Source of the DNA: Craterostigma plantagineum
Lineage: Eukaryota > Streptophyta > Magnoliopsida > Lamiales > Linderniaceae
NCBI GenBank assembly: GCA_027422505.1
Contig: JAPQWV010001059.1
Coordinates: 62,001-126,000 of the forward strand
DNA length: 64,000 nucleotides
Direction: 5' to 3'
Made by a program: the position numbers and the translations under genes. Shown here in pieces: positions 55,441-64,000 of the stretch; within the stretch, counting starts at the first letter, position 1; the number at the start of each line of letters is the position of its first letter. A model generated the notes under the pieces. It did not search any database and was not told the DNA's origin. It worked only from the letters and a program-made list of their open reading frames with translations.

Positions 55441-57300
55441 ATGTCTTAAGCCCCATTGGTCGAATGGGCAGGCCGATACCACCGCCCTCATCATTTCCGC
55501 CGGTGCTCTTTGTAAATTTGCATGTTTCTGGCACCTGCTTCGCACTACCCTGATCGAGTCAGCCCTCATGGTAGGCCAAAAGAAACCAGCCAGCATTGCC
55601 TTCCTTGCTAAGGCTCTTCCTCCAATGTGGCTTCCACAGCTTCCCTCGTGAATATCGACCATGGCCTCGTCGGCCTCTTCCCTTGACAAACATCTCAACA
55701 GAGGACCCGAATAAGACCTTTTATAGAGGATCCCATCTATGAGGGTAAAGCGGCCAGCCCTCTTTTGCGTTACTCTAGCCTGGATCTTGTCCTCAGGTAA
55801 GACCTGCTTCTCGAGATAACGATGGATATCGTATCGCCAGTCTTCGGGCTCTAACTCTTTCACCTCCTCGATCTGGTGAATTTGCGATGCCTTTTCCACT
55901 TTAATCCCTTCTTCGGGTATGCTCAACGCGCTGGCCCATTTGGCGAGTCTGTCTGCCTTTTCGTTCTCTCTTCTATTGATAAGTTCTAACTTAACCTCCT
56001 CAAATTTTTCCTTCAATTTTCTGAAGGACTTGGCGTATTCTGCCAACCTGTCCTCTTTGGTAGCGAAATTCCCTTCTAACTGTTGAACCACCAATTGCGA
56101 ATCGGAGAATAAAGTTACTCGGGTCAACCCCATCCTGATCGCCGTTCTTATGCCGAGCAAAAGAGCCTCGTACTCGACTTCGTTATTGGAAGCTCGGAAA
56201 TCCAGCCTTATTCCTAAGCTGGTCTCTTCACCCCAGGGCGAGACGATTACCAACCCCACACCGTTTCCAAACTGGCAAGAAGAACCATCCACGTAGATCT
56301 TCCACATCTCGATTGGTTCCTCTTCTGCCATCTCGACAATAAAATCAGCTAGGGCCTGAGCTTTGATGGCTACTCGGGGACGAAATTGGATATCGTACTC
56401 CCCTAGCTCGGTTACCCACTTAATCGATCTTCCCGAGATATCCGGTCGAGTCACAATTACCCCCAACGGGCTATTGGTGAGTACTACTATCGGGTGTGAT
56501 AGGAAATAAGGCCTCAACCTTCTGGCTGTGACCACCAAGGCCAATAACAATTTTTCCTGAGGAGTGTACCGAACCTCCGCGCCCTTTAATAAATGACTGA
56601 CAAAGTAGACTGGCTTCTACACCTTCTCATCTTCTCGAACCATCACGGAACTGGCCGCTCGAGGAGTGGTTGAAAGATAGACAATAAGTTCTTCCCCAGG
56701 CGTTGGCTTGTTTAATACCGGCAGTTCCTTCAAGTATTCTTTCAACTCTTGAAAAGCCTTTTCGCACTCAGGTGTCCATTCGAAGTCTTTGACCTTTCTC
56801 AACACTTTGAAGAATGGCATACTTCTTTCGGCCGACCGGGAAATGAATCGAGACAGGGCCGTGATCCTACCCGTCAGCCTCTGGACCTCATTGAGATTCT
56901 TCGGGGAGACCATGTCAGAGATGGCCTTCACCTTATCGGGATTGGCCTCGATACCATACCGGGTGACCATATACCCTAAGAACTTTCCCGAGCTGACCCC
57001 GAACGTACACTTGGCAGGGTTTAACTTCAAGCCATACCTTCGAGCTGTAGAGAAAGTCTCACGGAGATCGCCCGAGAAGCTATCTTCCGTCTTGGACTTG
57101 ATCAGGATATCATCCACATAAACTTCTATATTCCGCCCGATCTGAGCTTCGAAGACCCGGTCCATTAGCCTTTGATAGGTGGCCCCTGCGTTCTTCAACA
57201 CGTAACAAAAGGTTCCTTCCGAGGTGATGAAGCTGACTTTAGGTTGGTCTTCCTCGGCCAACCGATCTGGTGATAGCCTTGGAACGCGTCTAAGAAGCAC
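55426..57300 (-). pseudogene. pol: Tat RT (second half), RNase H, archaeal-type RNase H, INT zinc domain
   Basis: Minus strand, from 57240: VSFITSEGTFCYVLKNAGAT, NIEVYVDDILIKS (RT active site YVDD), LNPAKCTFGVSSGKFLGYMV. First RNase H: ELIVYLSTTPRAASSVMVRE, then TAG at 56617-56619 where QKPVYFVS is expected (CAG to TAG), KLLLALVVTARRLRPYF. Second RNase H: IYVDGSSCQFGNGVGLVIVS, NNEVEYEALLLG, LFSDSQLVVQQLEG, ENEKADRLAKWAS, keeping the D-E-D-D set. This extra domain marks the Tat lineage. INT zinc domain: HEGSCGSHIGGR and CQKH (HHCC). Apart from the TAG one frame is open throughout. Confidence 0.92.
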
Positions 57301-58310
57301 AAAAGTTCATGCCCGGCTGTTGAGTCTACCAACTGGTCGATACGTGGCAAGGGGTAGCAATCCTTCGGGCAAGCTTTATTCAGGTCTCGGAAGTCGACGC
57401 ACATGCGCCATTTTTCCGCCGACTTAGGGACTAATACCACGTTTGACAGCCAGGTCGGAAATTGTATTTCCCGAATGTACCCTGCTCTCAGGAGGTCTCC
57501 CACTTGTTCCTTAACTATCGCGTCCTTTTGTGCTCCGAGATGTCTCTTTTTCTGGAAGACCGGCCTAACCGTGGGAGAGATGTTTAGTTGGTGCTCTATT
57601 ACATTCCTCGGTATCACGGTGAGCTCATTCGCCGACCAGGCGAACACCTCTTCATTTTCTTTCAGTTGCTTGACGAGGTCAGCCTTTAGCTTGGGGGATA
57701 AGTCTCGAGCAATCTTGACCGTTCCCGATGGAGGCCTAATCACGACTTCTTCTATTTCGCCCTCAGTTCCCGTTTTTTGAAGGGCGTGTATGGCATAGAA
57801 GGCTCCTCGACTTGCGGGGTGGCCTCCTCGTCGGCTTTTCAATGACTTTAACTCGATCCTTACTTCCTCGACGTAGCATTTTCGTGCTATCTTCCGATCT
57901 CCGAGTACTTCTCCAACTCGGCCTCCGATTGGGAACTTTATTTTCTGATGTAGAGCTGAAGCGATCGCAGCAAAAGAACTGAGCGCTGGACGTCCCAGTA
58001 TTACGTTATAAGAAGAAGACATGTCCACAACCAAGAAAGGAGCAATTCGGGTCTTCTTTAATTCTCCCGATCCTAAGGTCAAGGGTAGCTGGATCAATCC
58101 TACCGCTTCGATAGCATGACCTGTGAACCCGAATAGCGCCGTTTCCACAGGGTCCATCTGATACTCTCCCAACTCCATTTGATCTATGGTTTCTTGAAGA
58201 TGATGTTCACCGAGCTTCCATTGTCGATAAAGACTCTGCCTACATCATGATTTGCTATTTCGGCGCGGATTACTAGGGCGTCTTCATGCGCATCAACTCC
58301 CCCATGAAAA
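57195..58310 (-). pseudogene. pol: Tat protease and RT (first half)
   Basis: Minus strand. The protease motif is at the end of the gag frame: VFIDNGSSVNIIF (DNG in place of the common DSG/DTG, near 58230). A one-base shift near 58195 leads to MELGEYQMDPVETALFGFTG, FLVVDMSSSYNVILGRPALS and the RT N-terminal part: VFAWSANEL, EQVGDLLRAGYIREIQFPTW, VPKSAEKWRMCVDFRDLNKA, PLPRIDQLVDSTAGHELLCF, LDAFQGYHQI. A second shift near 57260 (GWPRKTN instead of LAEEDQPKVSF) breaks RT between fingers and active site. Cleaves the polyprotein and copies RNA. Non-functional as it stands. Confidence 0.9.
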
Positions 58311-59918
58311 TCCTCGGGGCCAAAAGAGATGGTGGGTCCCGATCGCCTTTGTATCGAGGTCACTCCCAGACTTTCGAGTTTTCTTACTTCCGCTTTTCTG
58401 GCTCTGTTTGAATCCCCGATTGCGGGTCCCCCTGATATCATATTGATCCTGCGCGGGGGTAAAGGCACCTCGGTGGGCTCTCGGGGGCGTTCGGGGGTCC
58501 GTCGATCATTTCTTCGTTCTGGATTGGCTCTACCCCCCGGTCGGTGGTCGAATGGCCTCCGCTCGGGAGAAACATGAAACCTGTCCCGCGGTCTATCCTT
58601 CGCGTATGCTTGGTTTTTCCACGGTCTCTGGTCATATTCCCTCTTGAAGTACTTCCGCGGGGCGCTCGTTTCGCCCCCCATCACCAACTCGGCTCGGGCC
58701 TCAGGGTTGGCCGCGATGATTCTTTCGAGTTCGTCGTTAAGGTGGAAGCAGGCCTCCGTCGTGTGGCCATACTCCCGATGGAACTCACAATATGATTTTG
58801 AAACGGGATTCCTGGGTCCTTCTTTACTCCTGGCCGGCCTTTTAATGAAGTATCTTTCTTCACAGATTTCCAACGCCCGAGCCTTACTCATCCTCCACTG
58901 AATATTGTTTGGTCGGGATCTCCCCTGAATTTCACTTCGGGAATTTTCTTCCTTTGATTCATGTGGGCGGGCTGGCTCTCGTGCAACCTCCACTGTCCCA
59001 ATCGCTCTCTTCTTATCCCCTTTTTTGAAGTGATGCGCCTCTTCCACCCTTACATACTTTTCCACCCTGACTATCAGGTCTTCCACTGTGGTCGGGTACT
59101 TTTTCACCAATGACCGATAGAGATCTCCTTCTTTTAACCCATTGTGGAAAGCTCCGATCAACAGGTCTGGAGTTGCAGTTGGGACTTCCATCATAGTTCG
59201 GTTGAATCGCTTTAGGTAATCTCGTAGGCTTTCCTGATCTCCTTGTTTCATGTTCAGCAAGTTTACGGCTGAAAAGGGTCTCCTGCGGCTGCTCGAAAAT
59301 TGCCTCAGAAAGGCCCGGGTGAAGTCCTCAAAGCTACGAATTTCCCCCGCGGGTAACATGGTGAACCACTGTTGGGCTCCCTTCGCGACGGTGGTGGCGA
59401 ACATTCGGCATTTGATGGCGTCTCCTAATTGGTATAACGCAGCATTTCCGTCGAAGCTGGCCAGGTGATCCTCGGGGGGTCCCGATCCGTCGTACCGATT
59501 CATGTCCGGGAACCTGAAGTTGTTCGGTAGGGGAACGTTAAGAACCTCTTCCGCAAAGGGGGAACCTCGCTGAATCGGAAGAGGTATCTGCGGGTTGGCC
59601 AGCTCCTTCAACCTCTGGATCTCCTCTTTCATCCGCTCCCACTCCCTGGTCTGCCTTTCCTCCAGGGCTTTCTTCTTCTCGGCCCGGAGGATGTTGATCT
59701 CCGTCCTCAGCGTCTTCTCCCTCCGTCTCTGATCGTGGTGGCGACTGCACGCGAGTTCTACGCGTTCGTTCCGCCCTTAGCATTTCTACCTCCTCTCGCA
59801 AGCTCCTCAACTCAGCTTCACCATCATTGCGCGTCTCCTCCTGATTTTCCTCCGTCCATTCAGTTTCCCTCACTTCTTCTCTCGGCGGCGGCTGAACGTC
59901 GTTTGCAATGTCCACCAT
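58184..59918 (-). pseudogene. gag: Tat gag, one frameshift
   Basis: Minus strand. Start MVDIANDVQPPPREEVRE, a charged coiled coil (REEVEMLRAERTRRTR), then a frameshift near 59725 into the frame MKEEIQRLKELANPQIPLPI. The retrotrans_gag domain follows: NRYDGSGPPEDHLASFDGNA, AKGAQQWFTMLPAGEIRSFE, FLRQFSS, LLNMKQGDQESLRDYLKRFN, IGAFHNGLKEGDLYRSL. A short zinc-binding-like segment CEFHREYGHTTEACFHLNDE fits the CX2HX4HX4C-like motif of this group. The C-terminal region is basic and Pro/Arg-rich, leading into the protease. Forms the virus-like particle. One shift separates the first 65 residues. Confidence 0.9.
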
Positions 59919-59937
59919 GTTGTTAATGAGATATCGT

Positions 59938-59954
59938 TCCCACAGACGGCGCCA
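59938..59954 (-). other. Tat primer binding site
   Basis: Minus strand ttggcgccgtctgtgggaa right after the 5' LTR. Its first bases, TGGCGCCGT, are complementary to the 3' end of plant tRNA-Asp, a primer known from Athila/Tat elements; the match fades after that. Confidence 0.7.
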
Positions 59955-59956
59955 AT

Positions 59957-60914
59957 TGATGTGGACCGCGTAAAAACGACTTCCTGAGAATAGCAGTTAG
60001 ACTAGTTGTTTCTTTTCCTGTACCACTCTGACGCGGATTTATCGCTCCCCGCCGATCACTTCCGCCGAACCTGACACTCAAAAACTCAGAAACACGTCAG
60101 AAGGGGGCCGGGGTGGGTACCGACGTATCCCCTCCGATGCTTAAGTTAGAAAATGGGTGGGAGATAGGTGCGTCGGTTCGTAAATCAGTTTTTAATAGTT
60201 GTCTGCGTACCTGAAAAGTGAATTAACCACCGCTATTTATACTGACCTCGCGTCCTCATTACCTTGACCTAGTCTCCACCCCGGCCCATGTTTTTCGCGG
60301 ACCTCCTCTTGAGAACGTGCCTTTCCTCCACGATCCCACGTTCTCTAAACCTCGCTCCGCTCGTGCCTCACCTGTTCGGGCAAAGCTGTGCTGTCTTCAC
60401 GATATCCTGTTCCCCATGCCTCATTCCGCTCGCGCTTCATCTGCTCGGGCGAGGCTGTGCTTCCTCTACAATCTCGCATTCTTCCCGCCTCGTTCTGCTC
60501 GGGCGAAGCTGTGTCGGTCAGGCGTCGTCTCTTGATCCTCTTCCTTCCACTCGGCTTATCATTCTCCTTCCCGATCAGACCCCTCAGCGCCCGAGGAGTC
60601 ATAGCCTGGCGTGTCCTTACTTCTATTTCCCCCCTCGGTCGGGCCGCTCCCGCCAAAGATTCTTGCCCTGTCTCGTCCGTTGCTCTTCTCCTCTTGGGGC
60701 CCGATGACTCCTTTCTTTTCCCTGTCAGGAATGACCACCCCGACCTAGAGGCTCTTAATCGGGCTGTCTCTATAAGTCCTCTTGGCGCCTCTTCTCTCGG
60801 ATTATCCTCACCCGATCGGACTCTTCCACCTGTTCCTTTCGCGCCTTATTGCCCGCGGGAGTTCTTTGACAGCCAACGTTATTTTACCGTTGACTATAAA
60901 ACCCGAGGGTAACA
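59957..60914 (-). repeat. 5' LTR of the Tat element (element on minus strand)
   Basis: Paired with 48291-49250. Minus-strand TATA-like TATAAATA at 60234-60241. Differences to the other LTR seen by eye include taaaacg/taaaaacg, cacatcc/cacttcc, ataccggc/gtaccgac, and ctcctcgg/cctcgg. Confidence 0.95.
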
Positions 60915-61012
60915 AAAGTCCTTCACGGACTTTTATATGATATATGATGATGATGACGATGATTACTTTTAGGTGTGACAATTACTCTGAGTTTTGAAAA
61001 TGAATGTTTTCG

Positions 61013-61590
61013 GCAGAGTTGTTAAGACCGGACCGGACCGGCCGGTTCCGGCCGGTTCTGACCAGACCGGTCAAAAAATTCGGTCCGGTTCCGGTCGGTC
61101 TTTTTTTTAATTAAAAAATAATAAAAATATTTGTTTAAATAAAGTATACAAAATAAAAAAATAAATAAATGAGTTTGGTCTAGTGGTTAAGTTATGAGTA
61201 TTTTACTTAATAGGCTTGGGTTCAAATCCACCCAACACCCTAATTTTAATATTTTATAATTAACCTATTAGCTCACTATTTTATTTTTATTGAAATTTGA
61301 CCACAACTCATACATTTAATACTTGACATACGATTAATTTATAACAACTCACGGCAATTTACTTTTATTTAATTTTACCTCTTGATTTATATAATTATAG
61401 TTTGAAAAAAGTTCATTAAAACATGTATATTTTTCATATTATTGATTGATTCATATATAAAATGTATATTTATCATATTTAAGATACCGGTTTTACTCCG
61501 GTTTGATTCCGGTTCTATAGCGGTTAAACCACTAAACCTTAAACCACTAAAATTTCCGGTCCGGTTCAAAAACCCGGTTACCTTGGTTTT
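61013..61590. repeat. GGTTCCGG-rich non-autonomous repeat
   Basis: Both ends are packed with accgg/ccggt words (61020-61105 and 61490-61580) like the subterminal zones of the hAT element at 43.4 kb, around an AT-rich middle. Exact termini and target duplication could not be set. Possibly a hAT-derived MITE. It carries a tRNA-like stretch in its middle. Confidence 0.4.
61176..61229 (+). repeat. tRNA-like Pol III promoter (SINE or tRNA relic)
   Basis: A-box tggtctagtgg (61176-61186) and B-box ggttcaaatcc (61219-61229), 32 bases apart, matching the TRGYNNARNNGG and GGTTCRANYCC consensus. The stretch does not fold into an obvious full tRNA. Could be the head of a tRNA-derived SINE. Confidence 0.5.
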
Positions 61591-61744
61591 CGGTGGCAAA
61601 TTTCTTACGGCTTTGAAACTAAAGTCTAGTCCAGATTGAAATAACTTTTGACTGAAACTGGCCCGCAACTTCACGCCATGTCCGAAATTTAAATGCCAAC
61701 CAATGTTTATCTGCTTTTCCCCTTATTTTGTGTGTTTTCTATTA

Positions 61745-62005
61745 CTTCCTCCGTCCCGGCTATTTCTTCCCAAAGATTAGTGGGCACGGAGATTAAGAAA
61801 TCACATTATTTTAATATTATAGCACACCTTTTGAGGTATGGAGAGAGAAAAGTTATTAGTAGACACGCAAATCAAGAAGACTTTTTCAATATTAATGATG
61901 TAATTAGTTTAATTAGTGGGATAATTTTTACCAAAAATGAAATGGGAAGAATTATGTGGGACGTCCGAATAGAAAGATGGGAAGAAATAAGTGGGACGGA
62001 GGTAG
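61745..62005. mobile_element. Stowaway-type MITE
   Basis: 261 bp with terminal inverted repeats cttcctccgtccc and gggacggaggtag, flanked by TA on both sides (61743-61744 and 62006-62007). This is the Stowaway signature (Tc1/mariner derived). An ORF of 105 codons crosses it by chance. Confidence 0.85.
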
Positions 62006-62007
62006 TA

Positions 62008-62412
62008 TGATTTTGTTCACCCCGTACAATAAATCATATGGTCTGTCTCAGTTGTTTGTCCCAATAATAGATACGTGCCCACTAATTAATATACAGCTTA
62101 TAGGTGCTTCTGTATATCGAATGAGCTAGCATCTCATTTCATGCATGTTAGTTTGCAAAGTACTAGGTCTCCTGTAATAGTGAGCGTATAGTGCAGTGCC
62201 TTTCTTCTCCATTAGTTTATCTATATAATCTGCATCGAATATTATGAGCAGAAAAACTTGACTTTTTTTTTTTTTGAAGAGGAATGAGTCCATCGATGTG
62301 GATAGGGATTTTCGTTGTTCCTAGGCTTTCTTGAATGGCTTCGCTGATGCTCTACTAAAGGCTCAAATGTAACAAATGGATTTAAAAAGCATTTCCGATG
62401 ACTACACTTTGA
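62008..62412. other. Intergenic, nothing recognised
   Basis: AT-rich, with a poly(T) run near 62262. No frame or repeat of note. Confidence 0.5.
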
Positions 62413-62710
62413 AATATTAGAATATCACATTCGAAATATGAATGTTTTTTTTTTCGATTCGAATGAAATGGAAACCTCGAGGAAGAATATATATGTAACA
62501 ACCCCTTCACTGCACCCGGAAAAGAGGACAAGGTGTGTCGATTATTACGTCTCTTTATGGAAATATTAGAATATCACATTCGAAATATGAATGTTTTTTT
62601 TTTCGATTCAAATGAAATGGGGACCTCGAGGAAGAATATATATGTAACAACCCCTTCACTGCACCCGGAAAAGAGGACAAGGTGTGTCGATTATTACGTC
62701 TCTTTATGGA
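62413..62710 (+). repeat. 149-bp tandem duplication inside a copia remnant
   Basis: aatattagaatatcacattc begins at 62413 and 62562, and each unit ends ctctttatgga. Only two or three differences (gattcgaatg/gattcaaatg, ggaaacc/ggggacc). Each unit carries the same decayed RT segment (NGNLEEEIYM-like, then KEDKVCRLL). Confidence 0.9.
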
Positions 62711-63755
62711 CTAAAACAAACACCTAAACAATGGCATGAGAAGTTTGACAAAACCATGTTGTCGAGTGGATTTAAAATCAATATATGGGACAAGTGCGTA
62801 TATATTAAGGGTACCGCTAACTCATTTATAATCGTTGTCTGTACGTAGACGAAATGTTGATCCTTGGGAAAAATAATAATTTAATTGCAAGTATCAAGAA
62901 GATGTTGAAAATAATTTCGACATATAAGATATGGGATATTCGATGTTATCTTTCGAACTAAAATTGCTAGGAACTCGGAAGGAATTATGTTATGACAATC
63001 TCATTATGCTGAAAGTATATTGAAGAGGTTCGATGTGTTTGATAGGCCTCCGGCTAAGACGCCTTTAATTTAACTCAACATATAGCTAAAATCGAGGTGA
63101 ACCAATACTTGGGAGCTTAGTGTACTTGATGAATTGTACACGCCCAGATATAGCCTATTCAGTGAGCAAACTAAGTAGGTTCACAAGCAACCCAAGCGAC
63201 GGTCATTGGAGTGCGCTTACTCGTGTATTAGGCCTAGCACACTATGAGCTTAGGAATAATGTATACGAGATATCCCGCAGTGCTTGAGGTTGTGATGCAA
63301 ATTGGATATCTGATACAAACGACTCAAAGTCACTAGTGGCTACGTGTGCACTATAGGTGGAGGAGCCGTGTCTTGGAAATCGTCTAAGAGCACTTGTATA
63401 GCTAGATCCACGATGGTCTCTGAGTCTATAGCTCTAGATAAAGCTGGCGAGGAAGTTTGTATGACTTAGAAATTTCTTAGAAGATATTCCTTGTTCGAAT
63501 AAATCGGTGCCCGCCATAATGATACATTGTGATAATCAATCGGCGATCGGAAGGGCACAAAAGTAGTTGACAATGGTAAGTCTTGACATATACGTCGAAG
63601 ACATAATACAATAAGACAATTGATCTCGAACGGGGTTATTTCGGTTGACTATATTAAGTCAAAGGAAACGTAGCGAATTCGCTTACTAAAGGCCTAAATC
63701 TAGATCAAATGTACAAACTGGTTAGTGGAATGTGTTTAAAATCCACGACATAAGA
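62465..63755 (+). pseudogene. Decayed copia RT-RNase H remnant
   Basis: Plus strand, many frame breaks. Recognisable in order: NGNLEEEIYM (62467), KEDKVCRLL, LYGLKQTPKQWHEKFDKTML, LYVDEMLILGKNN (YVDD changed to YVDE), [71 protein letters not shown], and KGNVANSLTKGLNLDQMYKL. This order is copia RT followed by RNase H. The catalytic change and the many stops show it is long dead and much older than the copia element at the window start. LTRs are not visible; the 3' flank continues off the window. Confidence 0.85.
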
Positions 63756-64000
63756 ACAGTCTTAGCGGTAATCCAACCTTGAGAATCGGTGACCCCAAGA
63801 CCTTGGTCAATGGGAAAACTAAGAGTGACAGTTCAGTGACCACTTGAAAACTACACTCATTCCAAAGAACCGTCAAGTGTGAAATCTGCCTAACTGGTGA
63901 GGTTAAGTCTATAACTTTTAGTGATTCTGATACCTAACGATGGAGTAAGGCAGGATACTCTTTATAGGATAATCACCTTTCTAAGGGAATAAGTAAAATG
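63756..64000 (+). other. Probable 3' internal region of the copia remnant
   Basis: No coding frame. Follows the RNase H end directly (agtcttagcggtaatccaac...), so it is likely the untranslated tail before a 3' LTR outside the window. Confidence 0.4.

Larger units (their letters stand above)
48291..60914 (-). mobile_element. 12.6-kb Ty3/gypsy retrotransposon, Tat-like, with antisense genes
   Basis: Bounded by 960- and 958-bp LTRs (TG...CA) and a 5-bp target duplication aaagt (48286-48290 and 60915-60919). Read on the minus strand from right to left: 5' LTR, primer site, gag, protease, RT (YVDD), RNase H, second archaeal-type RNase H, integrase, then a 5.4-kb 3' region, polypurine tract and 3' LTR. 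RT before INT defines gypsy; the extra RNase H and the long 3' region fit the Tat lineage (Tat/Retand/Ogre). The 3' region carries two intron-containing genes on the opposite strand and a 64-bp tandem repeat. LTRs differ at about 16 positions by eye (under 2%). pol has one stop and several frameshifts. Confidence 0.93.

Noticed and set aside
61176..61229. Functional tRNA gene
   Set aside because: A and B boxes are good but no acceptor stem or clear anticodon arm can be drawn.

Overview
This is nuclear DNA from a flowering plant, most likely a eudicot. It is AT-rich, filled with nested LTR retrotransposons, a hAT element, a Stowaway MITE, a TRIM solo LTR and tandem repeats, with plant-type GT-AG introns. 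The copia coding style (a very long gag-pro linker plus an extra module after pol) recalls elements I know from asterid genomes, but I cannot name the species. I see no intact host gene. Everything that once coded for a host protein is a broken fragment.

Layout. 1-18.1 kb: a minus-strand plant-mobile-domain (PMD/MAIN-like) pseudogene is split by a 15.6-kb Ty1/copia element (280-15899) with 352/351-bp LTRs and a 5-bp target duplication (aataa). The copia element has gag, a coiled-coil linker, PR-INT and RT-RNaseH. Then come about 3.9 kb of noncoding DNA and a second broken coding module (12.04-15.55 kb) next to the polypurine tract. 18.1-33.6 kb: a repeat-rich region with a possible Helitron 3' end, a Cassandra TRIM solo LTR carrying a 5S rRNA-like segment, a direct 1.7-1.9-kb duplication flanking an AT-rich satellite array, and relics of host genes (DNA-3-methyladenine glycosylase and ATP-citrate lyase subunit A exons). 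33.65-46.56 kb: a tandem array of related cassettes with splice-like signals on the minus strand, containing a near-identical 1,429-bp tandem duplication and a 1.86-kb deleted hAT element (43401-45257, 8-bp target duplication).

48.29-60.91 kb: a 12.6-kb Ty3/gypsy element of the Tat type on the minus strand (960/958-bp LTRs, target duplication aaagt). It has gag, PR, RT, RNase H, a second archaeal-type RNase H and integrase. Between pol and its 3' LTR it carries, on the opposite (plus) strand, two spliced-looking genes and a 64-bp tandem repeat. 60.9-64 kb: a GGTTCCGG-rich repeat with a tRNA-like Pol III promoter, a Stowaway MITE, and a decayed copia RT-RNaseH remnant with an internal 149-bp tandem duplication.

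Both large retrotransposons have LTR pairs differing at only about 2% by eye, so both inserted fairly recently. Both nevertheless carry several stops and frameshifts. The most unusual content is the accessory coding capacity of the two retrotransposons: the post-pol module of the copia element and the two antisense intron-containing genes of the Tat element.
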